In this document: positions 45,017 to 52,722 of the stretch, one piece after another
Numbering within the stretch: the first letter of the stretch is position 1
Layout: every line of letters starts with the position of its first letter
From: Paludibacteraceae bacterium
GTDB taxonomy: Bacteria; Bacteroidota; Bacteroidia; Bacteroidales; Paludibacteraceae
NCBI GenBank assembly: GCA_017467185.1
Contig: JAFTSS010000017.1
Location: 1 to 64,000, forward strand
Reading direction: 5' to 3'
DNA length: 64,000 bases
The notes under the pieces: model-generated
The model's input: only the letters and a program-made list of their open reading frames with translations
Database searches by the model: none
What the model was told of the DNA's origin: nothing
Made by a program: the position numbers and the translations under genes

Positions 45017-45698
45017 TATAACGAATACCCCAATTTTTCAAACAATTCTTTCAACTCATGTTTACTCTCTTCTTGTTTCAATAATACCGACAATTCACCT
45101 TGCAACTCACGCATTCGAACATCAAAATCTATTTGCTCATCTCGGTTCTTAAACTCGATATATTTGCTTGGCACAAGACTCCAACCTTTACGCTCTATCT
45201 CATCAAGTGTTGCCAATTATGGAAATTACGTGCTATATCAGTGATTTGTTCTGACGAGAATTGAATATACTTCTCTTCGAATGGTTCACCCCATTGACGA
45301 AGATCGATAAACAACACTTCATCTTCACGATTACGATATTTCACTAACTGCCCATCCTGCTCTACTGTTCGTGCTTTCTTGTTTTTATTAAGAATCCACA
45401 ATGTTACACTTATGTCGGTAGAATAAAACATATTTTGAGGAAGTATCACAATAGCCTCCACAAAATGATTTTTTAACAACTGACGACGGAAGTTCAACTC
45501 TATGCCATCGCCACTCAATGCTCCATTTGCCAACAAGAAACCAGCAACACCATTGGCTGAAAGTTTGCTCACAATATTCAATATTCACCCATAATTAGCA
45601 TTACTTATCGGCGGAGTGTTGTAACCATACCATCGTGGGTCAGACTTCAATTCGTTGTCTGCTCGCCAAGCTTTTTAATTAAATGGCGGATTTGCCAT
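45016..45698 (-). pseudogene. hsdM: hsdM remnant (type I RM methyltransferase), decayed
   Basis: Read on the minus strand, the frame begins at the methyltransferase motif IV (MANPPFN) and continues KAWRADNELKSDP...NTPPISNANYG, then ILNIVSKLSANGVAGFLLANGALSGDG and on to SLVPSKYIEF. In-frame TAA follows NPPFN and TGA follows NANYG, where intact relatives have Gln or Leu and Trp. A shift of frame with loss of about 20 codons occurs near 45200, after HNWQ. The N-terminal half and SAM motif I are absent. It is not functional as a methyltransferase. No hsdR is present. Confidence 0.88.
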
Positions 45699-45715
45699 AA
45701 CATTTTATTTTTTTG

Positions 45716-45746
45716 CAAATGTACGATTTTTTTTTATTAAATGCAA
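45716..45746 (-). promoter_or_regulatory. promoter reading into the hsdM remnant
   Basis: On the minus strand TACATTTG (45723-45716) has a TTG (45746-45744) 20 bases upstream. It points into the pseudogene 18 bases later and might now serve RAYT and the PIN-ASCH genes beyond. Confidence 0.5.
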
Positions 45747-45769
45747 ATTTAATAGGGCTTTGTTTTTTT

Positions 45770-46283
45770 AGGGGTCCTAGATTTTCTAGATTACCTTGAC
45801 TTTCTATTTATACTAGATAATCTAGAAGTTTTAGTTTTTTATTATTACTGTCCGCTAAAAATATAACCTCGTAGAGGTGATATATCATAGGCAAGGGGGT
45901 TAACCCCTGATGCAAGATATTATGTGTAAAATAAGCTCCGTAGGTGCGACAGAAACAACAATTTTAATTCGCTAATATACAATCACATATACCCTGTCAC
46001 CCCTTTGGGGTTTATGATGTGATAAAATACTCTATCAGGGGTTTGACTACGTCCAAATTGCATACGCTCGGCAGAACTTAAGCAAACTTAGTTCTGCTCT
46101 CGCTTACTCGCAATTTTCTCACCCCTGCCTGTATTCTGCCGTCCCTACGGGACTTTTTATAAAACACACAATACAAATTACAAGCCCTATTTCTTAAAAT
46201 TATCTCATACTCCCCTTGTTTATTAGAGTTTTGAATAGTTGCTTTATTTTTTATCGGACACCAATAATATTTAATAACTCACT
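45770..46283. repeat. gene-free spacer of dispersed repeat fragments
   Basis: No gene is seen. CTAG tetramers at 45777, 45786, 45813 and 45822 are spaced by multiples of 9. 45849-45963 (TGTCCGCTAAAA ... CCTCGTAGAGGTGATAT ... AAGCTCCGTAGGTGCGACA) is a diverged inverted copy of 52618-52712. 46201-46268 is an inverted copy of 21244-21310. Short hairpins such as GGGGTTAACCCC and CCCCTTTGGGG are scattered through it. Confidence 0.7.
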
Positions 46284-47426
46284 CTATTTCATAATCAGTT
46301 CGGCACAACGAGCATCTGCTCCTGCTGGACCAAGCGTGCGAATTATTTCATCATAAAAATGGAGAATTTGTTGACGGCGGTCGCCATCAGAGAGAATTGG
46401 GCGAAGTTCGGCATCAGTACGCTCTAACGTATAATTATGCGCAAGCAATTCGGTTACTACCTCACGTTGAGCTATTATATTGACCAACGACACCCATGGC
46501 GTTTTTATAAGAAGAGGTTTGAGCAACATTGTCAATCGCCCGCCAAACACTTTGTAAACAACTACTTGTGGCACACGGAACAGTGCGGTTTCGAGCGTAG
46601 CAGTCCCAGAATTCACTACTGCCGCATGGGCAATACGAAGAAGAGAGTAAGTGAAAGTTGAAAATTGAAAGTTGAAAGTTGAAAGTTTAGGAAAATTCTC
46701 AGCTATAATTTCTCGATAAAATTCGGGATTTATACCTGGTGCTGCAGCGATGACGAATTGATAGTCAGGATAAAGCCCTGCCAATTGCAACATAATAGGC
46801 AAACACGACCGTATTTCTTGTCGGCGACTGCCTGCTAAAAGTGCTACTATAGGACGTGAGTCGAGATTGTGCTCGGCACGAAATTTAGCGTCATCAAAAG
46901 GTTGCGCCATAAATGCCGACACTGAATCGACCGATGGATTGCCTACATACTCCACTTGATAGCCACGTGAGCCAAACCATTCTGTTTCAAAGGGAAAAAT
47001 CGTAAACATACGATCGACATATCGCTTAATACTCTTAAGGCGATACTCTTTCCATGCCCAAAGTTTTGGCGCAATATAATAATCAACCTCGGCAGAAGGT
47101 AGATTGCGTTTAACAAACTTTGCAAATCGAAGATTAAATCCTGGATAGTCAATCAGCACAACCTTATCCGGCTTAAAATCAAGCAACTCATGTTCTGCAA
47201 GTCTTTGAAGACGAAATATTTTATCAATATTGAGTAGCACATTAACGAAACCCATAAATGCCATGTTGCGATAATGCACTATGGGCTCTACTCCTGCCGA
47301 CAGCGCCATAAGGTCGCCCCCAAAGAAACGGAATTGCGCTTCGGGGTCGCGACGTCTAAGTTCGGCAATCAAACGACTGCCATGAAGGTCGCCAGAGGCT
47401 TCGCCTACTATTAGAAAATATCTCAT
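46284..47426 (-). CDS. lpxB: lipid-A-disaccharide synthase
   Basis: LpxB joins UDP-diacylglucosamine and lipid X into the tetraacyl disaccharide of lipid A, at the inner membrane's cytoplasmic face. The 380 residues show the family start YFLIVGEASGDLHGSRLI, the VDYYIAPKLWAWKEYR stretch, LLAGSRRQEI, and NSGTATLETALF. Just before the last motif the protein has an odd LSTFNFQFSTFT segment. It is encoded by five GAAAGTT-type heptad repeats (46653-46687), where relatives have a short variable linker. The enzyme otherwise looks complete. The surE-orf-lpxB order is typical of Bacteroidetes. Confidence 0.97.
   Translation of the reverse strand: MRYFLIVGEASGDLHGSRLIAELRRRDPEAQFRFFGGDLMALSAGVEPIVHYRNMAFMGFVNVLLNIDKIFRLQRLAEHELLDFKPDKVVLIDYPGFNLRFAKFVKRNLPSAEVDYYIAPKLWAWKEYRLKSIKRYVDRMFTIFPFETEWFGSRGYQVEYVGNPSVDSVSAFMAQPFDDAKFRAEHNLDSRPIVALLAGSRRQEIRSCLPIMLQLAGLYPDYQFVIAAAPGINPEFYREIIAENFPKLSTFNFQFSTFTYSLLRIAHAAVVNSGTATLETALFRVPQVVVYKVFGGRLTMLLKPLLIKTPWVSLVNIIAQREVVTELLAHNYTLERTDAELRPILSDGDRRQQILHFYDEIIRTLGPAGADARCAELIMK
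46653..46687. repeat. GAAAGTT heptad repeat within lpxB
   Basis: Five 7-bp units (GAAAGTT, GAAAATT, then three GAAAGTT) lie in the coding frame. The same word forms arrays at 15971-16010 (inverted) and 48823-48878. Confidence 0.85.
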
Positions 47427-47697
47427 TTCAAATAAAAATCATAATTTATTTTAACAGAAGTACAGAACTAATTTTTTAGGTTTACAAATTATTATCTGTA
47501 TTTCTAATTCTATCAGGATAACAACTTTTTCAAGTACAAGCCTTGTAATTAGTAATTGTTATGAACCAAAGGTCTTTGAGCTAAAGGCGATAAAATTAGG
47601 GCATGTACTTAAAAAACAAATTCAGCCTATATAAACCAAACAAAACAACCCAACTATTTTATCCTATAATATATTTTGTACTTATGTTAAAAAGAAA

Positions 47698-47997
47698 TCA
47701 AGAATTGATAACAACAAATACGGCTGATATTGCGATAAAAAGGAACAAAGAAGCAAATACTCCACGACAAGCACGCCACATTTCCCAAGTGTTAAGTAGA
47801 AAGACAATAGCCATATCTGGAAACACCGCAATACACAAGAGTTTGACAATCATACTATTGGTGCTTGCCAATTCAAGAATTGTTTTTAGAGAAAAGCCGA
47901 CGAATGTGTTGTTCTGAATAAAAAGATACAACATTACTACTGGCATAATCAGCCCTATCAACATTCCAAACCAAAGAGTATCAAGTTTTTGTTTCAT
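47698..47997 (-). CDS. small membrane protein between surE and lpxB
   Basis: The frame opens further right, but its first codons only translate a heptad repeat array, so I start at ATG 47997 (MKQKLDTLWFGMLIG). The resulting 99 residues hold three hydrophobic helices. An acidic/aromatic loop NTWEMWRACRGVF lies before the last. Genes of this kind often sit between surE and lpxB in Bacteroidetes, which hints at an envelope role. No function is recognised. The 270-base gap to lpxB holds nothing obvious. Confidence 0.7.
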   Translation of the reverse strand: MKQKLDTLWFGMLIGLIMPVVMLYLFIQNNTFVGFSLKTILELASTNSMIVKLLCIAVFPDMAIVFLLNTWEMWRACRGVFASLFLFIAISAVFVVINS

Positions 47998-48003
47998 ATT
48001 ATT

Positions 48004-48059
48004 AGACACGAGATATGAGACACGAGACACGAGACACGAGATATGAGACACGAGATATG
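48004..48059. repeat. AGACACG/AGATATG heptad array, exactly eight units
   Basis: Eight perfect 7-bp units of two alternating words fill the 63-base gap between surE and the next gene, ending right at the surE stop. The word family matches 53-112. Confidence 0.9.
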
Positions 48060-48060
48060 T

Positions 48061-48813
48061 TTACGCTTCGTATTGTTTACAGTATTCGATAGCTTTATAG
48101 GCTGTCATATCGAATTGAAGTGGCACAACAGTGATATAACCATTTTCGATAGCACATTGGTCGGCATTCATATCGTTGTCGTTGAGGAACATAAAATCGC
48201 CAATCAACCAATAGTAGTCATTAGCACGAGGCGCAGGAGTTTTGCCAAAATCATTAGCCCAACGACCTTCGGCTTGACGACAAGCACGGATACCTTTAAC
48301 CTCGCCTTTCGGAGCATTCACATTAAGGCAAATATCTTTTGGCATTTCCGAATTGATAGTTTTGGCTATAATTTGCTCGAAATAAGGCAATGAAGGTTCA
48401 AAATCAGCATCTGCATCATGGTCACACAACGAAAAACCAATCGATGGGATACCATGCAAAGCACCCTCGATAGCGGCACCAATAGTGCCAGAATATATGA
48501 CATTGATACTTGCATTAGAGCCATGATTGATACCCGAAATAACAAGGTTGGGTTTCTCATCAAGCAACTGGCTGATAGCAAGTTTCACACAATCGGCAGG
48601 AGTACCACTGACTGCATATTGAGTAATATTTTCATTGTCGGAAGGAACAGGTTTTACCGACACAGGCACCTCAATGGTCAAAGCACTCGACTGAGCCGAA
48701 CGCGGTCCGTTTGGTGCCACCACTACTACTTGGCCATATTTTGCCGCCACACGAGCAATTGTCTGAATACCTTTGGCTTGAATGCCATCATCGTTTGTAA
48801 TTAAAATCAACAT
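48061..48813 (-). CDS. surE: 5'-nucleotidase SurE
   Basis: SurE is a metal-dependent nucleoside 5'-monophosphatase linked to stress survival. The 250 residues start MLILITNDDGIQAKGI, with the metal-binding Asp8-Asp9. They also show APNGPRSAQSSALT, VSGTPADCVKLA and ISGINHGSNASINVIYSGTIGAAIEG, all canonical. It begins 100 bases after the gldF stop, the gap being filled by heptad and CTAG repeats. Confidence 0.97.
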   Translation of the reverse strand: MLILITNDDGIQAKGIQTIARVAAKYGQVVVVAPNGPRSAQSSALTIEVPVSVKPVPSDNENITQYAVSGTPADCVKLAISQLLDEKPNLVISGINHGSNASINVIYSGTIGAAIEGALHGIPSIGFSLCDHDADADFEPSLPYFEQIIAKTINSEMPKDICLNVNAPKGEVKGIRACRQAEGRWANDFGKTPAPRANDYYWLIGDFMFLNDNDMNADQCAIENGYITVVPLQFDMTAYKAIEYCKQYEA

Positions 48814-48822
48814 AAGAAATTT

Positions 48823-48910
48823 GAAAGTTTAAAGTTGAAAGTTGAGAGTTGAAAGTTAAAAGTTGAAAGTTGAAAGTTATCTAGATCTCCTAGATATTCT
48901 AGCCCCCTAG
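48823..48910. repeat. GAAAGTT heptad array (eight units) and CTAG cluster
   Basis: Eight 7-bp units occupy 48823-48878. They are followed by four CTAG tetramers at 48881, 48890, 48899 and 48907, spaced 9, 9 and 8 bases. The block fills the gap between gldF and surE. Confidence 0.85.
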
Positions 48911-48913
48911 ATA

Positions 48914-49633
48914 CTATTTTTTGATTTGACGCATTGTTAAATAGATAAATCCTATAGTCAATGCTACAAAATATATAATATCGCGACTATCAATTACACC
49001 ACGTGAAATTGATTTATAATGTTCATTTATACCCAGTTGACGCAACCAATAGGCTATTTCGCCAGAAAAGAGCGACCCCACAAGTTCAAATCCATAAAAC
49101 AATAAAAAAGAGATAACTACAGAAAAGATAAATGCGACAACTTGATTAGAGGTAAGCGAAGAGCCAAATGTACCAATTGCCACATAGACCGCAGCCAAAA
49201 ATAGCAAACCCATCCACGAACCCCAAAATGCACCCGAATCGACATTGCCCATAGGTTCGGCAAGAATGTAAACCGACAAAAACCAAATGAGCGAAGGCAA
49301 CAAAGCAATGATAACCAGCACCCAACCAGCAAAAGCCTTACCGGCAACAATATCAAGACGAGAAAGCGGTTTTGTCAACAACAATTCAATAGTACCCTCC
49401 GACTTTTCTTCTGCAAAAAAGCGCATTGTAATGGCAGGGCACAAAAACAAATAGAGCCAAGGAGCCAAAAAAAACAAAGCATCAAGCGATGCATAACCAC
49501 TATCAAACACATTCCATTGTCCTGGCAATACCCACAAAAACAAAGCATTTGCCAACACGAACAAGGCAAAAACAACATATCCTGTAAAAGAAGAAAAAAA
49601 AGCCTTTAACTCTTTTTTAAAAATTATCACCAT
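48914..49633 (-). CDS. gldF: ABC transporter permease GldF
   Basis: GldF is the permease of an ABC transporter tied to gliding motility in flavobacteria and conserved in many non-gliding Bacteroidetes. The 239 residues show six membrane helices, the start FKKELKAFFSSFTGYVVFALF, and the FFAEEKSEGTIELLLTKPLSRLDIV motif. Normally gldG follows directly. Here the next gene is surE, so gldG is absent or elsewhere. Its presence agrees with the T9SS-type protein at the window end. Confidence 0.9.
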   Translation of the reverse strand: MVIIFKKELKAFFSSFTGYVVFALFVLANALFLWVLPGQWNVFDSGYASLDALFFLAPWLYLFLCPAITMRFFAEEKSEGTIELLLTKPLSRLDIVAGKAFAGWVLVIIALLPSLIWFLSVYILAEPMGNVDSGAFWGSWMGLLFLAAVYVAIGTFGSSLTSNQVVAFIFSVVISFLLFYGFELVGSLFSGEIAYWLRQLGINEHYKSISRGVIDSRDIIYFVALTIGFIYLTMRQIKK

Positions 49634-49639
49634 TTTTTT

Positions 49640-49669
49640 TTGTTATATAAAATAAAATTAGTAACTTTG
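49640..49669 (+). promoter_or_regulatory. promoter of the PagL-like pair
   Basis: TTG at 49640-49642 and TAACTTTG at 49662-49669 are separated by exactly 19 bases. The leader would be about 85 bases. Confidence 0.75.
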
Positions 49670-49759
49670 CGCCTTGAATTGTACATACAATTGCACGCAC
49701 AATATTTATAATAAAACTCCGATTAACACTCGGCAAAGATACAAATTTTATTTGAAATC

Positions 49760-50884
49760 ATGAAACGAATTTTACCTATTTTGTTGTTTTTTTGCGTAAT
49801 TTTCTCGTTAACAGCACAAAATAATCATGTTGTTAAGGTTAAATTTTACGGAGGATACATCATTCCTGCTAACGTATACAAGAATTTAAACACAAAAGGT
49901 CCTGCATTAGGAGCTGAATTAAACTACGAAATTCTACCATCAGGCAGATATTCGTGGGAAAAACATTGGGGTTATCCAACTCTTGGTGTAGGTATTTTGG
50001 GAACAGACCTTGGCAACCCTCAAGTATTAGGTATGATGCTTGCGGTATACCCTTACGTAAATTGGAATTTTGTACGTACAGATGCCATAGAATTTGGGCT
50101 CAAAACAGGTATGGGTGCCGCATTCTTCAGCAAAACACATGCAGCCAATGGAGGTTATGTAGCAGCATATCTTTCGGCAGGATTAAATTTCCAGTTTAAC
50201 ATCAACAAAAATGCAGCTATTGCATTAGATTTAGGTTATAATGCTACTAACAATGGTGAGATATATCTACCTAACTCAACAATGAATATGGTATATGGAG
50301 CATTAGGTTTCCGCTACAGAATGGGTAGTTCATCTTATTCATACCCACGTATCAGTCGTGCCGACAATCTTCCATATAAATTCATGATTAATGCTTCTGT
50401 AGGTGCAGGTTTCCGCAACGACAAAAGAGATAAGTTGCCAGAAGTGCAATCAAATGTTCATGCTGATATTATATGGAAAACGACCAACTGCTATGCAGTA
50501 GGTCCTGCTATTGATTTAGGATTTACACCTAACGGCATGCGATTAGGCGTTGCCTTGGCAAATGCTTTCACAATGGGACGAGTAACAGGGTTGATTGATG
50601 CAGGTTATTATGTATATGACAAAGTGGCTCAAAATAATGGATTTAAAGGATTTTGGTATAAATTCGATCCAAATGAGACAGATGGTCCTTTATATTTGAG
50701 AGCAGGTCTTCGTGTACGCATATTTGATAATATCTTTGCTCAAGTTACAGGTAAAACTCACCTTTACAGATTTGACTATATAGAATTTGGTATTGGCTAC
50801 TCTATTCCTTATTCAACAGCTCGCGGTAGCCGTTTCGGAGGTAGAACAAGCCGTTATGGTTATGGCTATAGCCGTGCTAGATAA
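49760..50884 (+). CDS. PagL-like outer-membrane protein with lost active site
   Basis: The 374-residue protein has a signal peptide ending around SLTAQ and repeats of beta strands. It follows the Bacteroidetes acyloxyacyl-hydrolase/PagL layout (GGYIIPANVY, WGYPTLGVGILG, AVYPYVNW). At the active-site strand it reads GYNATNNG (159-166), where its neighbour has GHMHMSNG. The His-x-Ser pair is thus Ala and Asn, and deacylation is unlikely. Gly/Arg/Ser/Tyr-rich residues end the protein. It probably keeps a barrel or lipid-binding role. It forms an operon with the next gene, 2 bases away. Confidence 0.75.
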   Translation: MKRILPILLFFCVIFSLTAQNNHVVKVKFYGGYIIPANVYKNLNTKGPALGAELNYEILPSGRYSWEKHWGYPTLGVGILGTDLGNPQVLGMMLAVYPYVNWNFVRTDAIEFGLKTGMGAAFFSKTHAANGGYVAAYLSAGLNFQFNINKNAAIALDLGYNATNNGEIYLPNSTMNMVYGALGFRYRMGSSSYSYPRISRADNLPYKFMINASVGAGFRNDKRDKLPEVQSNVHADIIWKTTNCYAVGPAIDLGFTPNGMRLGVALANAFTMGRVTGLIDAGYYVYDKVAQNNGFKGFWYKFDPNETDGPLYLRAGLRVRIFDNIFAQVTGKTHLYRFDYIEFGIGYSIPYSTARGSRFGGRTSRYGYGYSRAR

Positions 50885-50886
50885 TA

Positions 50887-52233
50887 ATGCGAAAATTTCT
50901 CATCACATTACTCCTCGTATTAGGTGTAGCAACTATGCTATATAGCCAACCTGAAACATTTGTGTTCAAAGCACAAGTGATAGGAGGACAAATAATACCA
51001 ACAAATAAAACCTTAAAAAGCATAAATCCCGACCTTACTTTAGGCGGTGAAATCGCAATAGAATTTCCATCATGGGGTGAGTACCCATGGCAACAATATT
51101 TAAGCAAACCGACTCTTGGAGTCGGTTTTGTTGGTTTAAACCTTGGCGATCACAATATATTAGGTCAATCGTTTGCAATATATCCCTATCTACTCATAGA
51201 CATAGTAAAAACACCCCACTTCGAACTAAATTGGAAAGTGGGAGCAGGGCTTAGTTTTTTCAATAAAACATATAATCGTGTTTATGAAAAGTACAACCCA
51301 GAAACAGTTCCCGAATGGTCATACTATGGGTCAACTTGCAACAACTTAATTGGCTCAATAATCAACGTATATCTCACAACAGGAGCTAATTTTAATTTTC
51401 CTATCACAAAACAATTTGCCGTGCATGCCGACTTTGGCCATATGCACATGAGTAATGGTTCAATACTTCAACCCAATGGTGGTATCAACATATTATACGC
51501 CTCAGTAGGAGCAACATATCGTCTTGAAACAGAATGTAAATATTGCAAACACGATAAAAAAGCCACTTTTCCCTCATTACCATATAAATGGAGCATCAAC
51601 ATCACAGGTTCAGGCGGTTATCGCGAGCTATACTATGGCGATGATAAAGGATATGGCATAGGCTCACTACACATAGGGGCTACATACAATATATGCAATT
51701 GGTATGCTCTTGGAGGGGGAGTTGATGCATTCTATGATGGTGTTTTCAACCAACAAGGAGGGACACGACTTGAAAGTTTGACAGCCGAACAACGCCAAGA
51801 ACAATTAAAACACACTCGTTTCGGGCGATACATAATTCTCAATGAAGATTTGTCAAATAAATTCCGAGTAGGTATAAGCATAAACAACGAATTCAAAATT
51901 GGGCGTATAACAGCAATTTTAGATTGGGGTATTTACCTGTACGACCCTATCAGATTAGCGTATTACACAGATGACTCTTACAAGCATAAATACGAAAAAC
52001 GACCTATGTTATATAAATACGACATCGAGAAAGAGGATGGGTGGAATTATTTACGCTTAGGAGTAAGATGTAGGGTGTGGGATAATTTATATATCCAAGC
52101 CGCAGTAAAAACCCACTTATCGAAAGCCGAAATGATTGAATGGGGCATTGGTTATCAAATACCATTCAAACGAAAAATGAAAGAAAACGAATTATTTGAG
52201 ACAATTGACGGATGGCAAATATACCACCAATAA
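50887..52233 (+). CDS. PagL-like lipid A deacylase (acyloxyacyl hydrolase family)
   Basis: This is an outer-membrane beta-barrel enzyme of the family that removes a 3-hydroxyacyl chain from lipid A. The 448 residues begin with a signal peptide (cut near YSQPE). The catalytic motif HMSNG has His187 and Ser189, followed by LQPNGGINI as in active family members. It is longer than classic PagL, with a second half repeating the strand pattern (GGYRELYYGDDKGYGIGSLHIGATY). Paralog of the preceding gene. Specificity is inferred from the motif. lpxB lies nearby. Confidence 0.78.
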   Translation: MRKFLITLLLVLGVATMLYSQPETFVFKAQVIGGQIIPTNKTLKSINPDLTLGGEIAIEFPSWGEYPWQQYLSKPTLGVGFVGLNLGDHNILGQSFAIYPYLLIDIVKTPHFELNWKVGAGLSFFNKTYNRVYEKYNPETVPEWSYYGSTCNNLIGSIINVYLTTGANFNFPITKQFAVHADFGHMHMSNGSILQPNGGINILYASVGATYRLETECKYCKHDKKATFPSLPYKWSINITGSGGYRELYYGDDKGYGIGSLHIGATYNICNWYALGGGVDAFYDGVFNQQGGTRLESLTAEQRQEQLKHTRFGRYIILNEDLSNKFRVGISINNEFKIGRITAILDWGIYLYDPIRLAYYTDDSYKHKYEKRPMLYKYDIEKEDGWNYLRLGVRCRVWDNLYIQAAVKTHLSKAEMIEWGIGYQIPFKRKMKENELFETIDGWQIYHQ

Positions 52234-52242
52234 AGAAGATGT

Positions 52243-52722
52243 GTTCGATATAACTTTATAGTACCCAGATGGCACGGCATTTTTTATCACATACTCCTCC
52301 GTATTGCAAACATATCGAGCGGACGCACGAGCCGTGCGTCCCTACATTGAGGAATTTTTACTGATTTTTTATAGGTGTAATAGGTATTATCGGTGATTTG
52401 CTGTATAAATTTTTTCAACATGGCGGTTGATAGGACGCAGTTCGCCGTGTCCCTACATTGGGAAAGGCTTTGCTGATTTTTTATAGGTGTAATAGGTATT
52501 ATCGGTGATTTGCTGTATAGATTTTTTCAACCTGGCGGTTGATAGGACGCAGCTCGCTGCGTCCCTACATTGATATGCTCGACAGATTACACGGATGCCA
52601 CCAACAATAATAAATCAATAAATTCTATGTCGCACCCACGGTGCTTATTTCATATAAATCCCCAGATGGATTATATCACCTCTTCGAGGCTTACGATTTT
52701 AGCGGACAGCAATGATAGAAAA
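52243..52722. repeat. REP hairpin array with 111-112 bp tandem units
   Basis: No gene is seen. REP hairpins occur at 52321-52341, 52433-52452 (imperfect) and 52545-52564, each followed by CTACATTG. Between them a unit of 111-112 bp (CTGATTTTTTATAGGTGTAA ... GGCGGTTGATAGGACGCAG) is repeated nearly exactly. The left edge (GTTCGATATAACTTTATAG) and ACAGATTACACGGAT at 52582 match the 21.0-21.2 kb spacer. 52618-52712 is an inverted copy of 45849-45963. Confidence 0.85.

Noticed and set aside
45388-45588. 66-codon ORF overlapping the hsdM remnant
   Set aside because: It is another frame of the pseudogene. The family-like sequence is in the frame that includes SANGVAGFLLANGALSGDG.
47603-47917. 104-codon plus-strand ORF opposite the small membrane protein
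   Set aside because: It is a shadow of the minus-strand membrane protein. Its composition is basic and low in complexity.
47998-48051. N-terminal extension of the small membrane protein
   Set aside because: These codons (SHISCLVSRVSYLVS) only translate the AGACACG heptad array. The ATG at 47997 precedes a normal N terminus.
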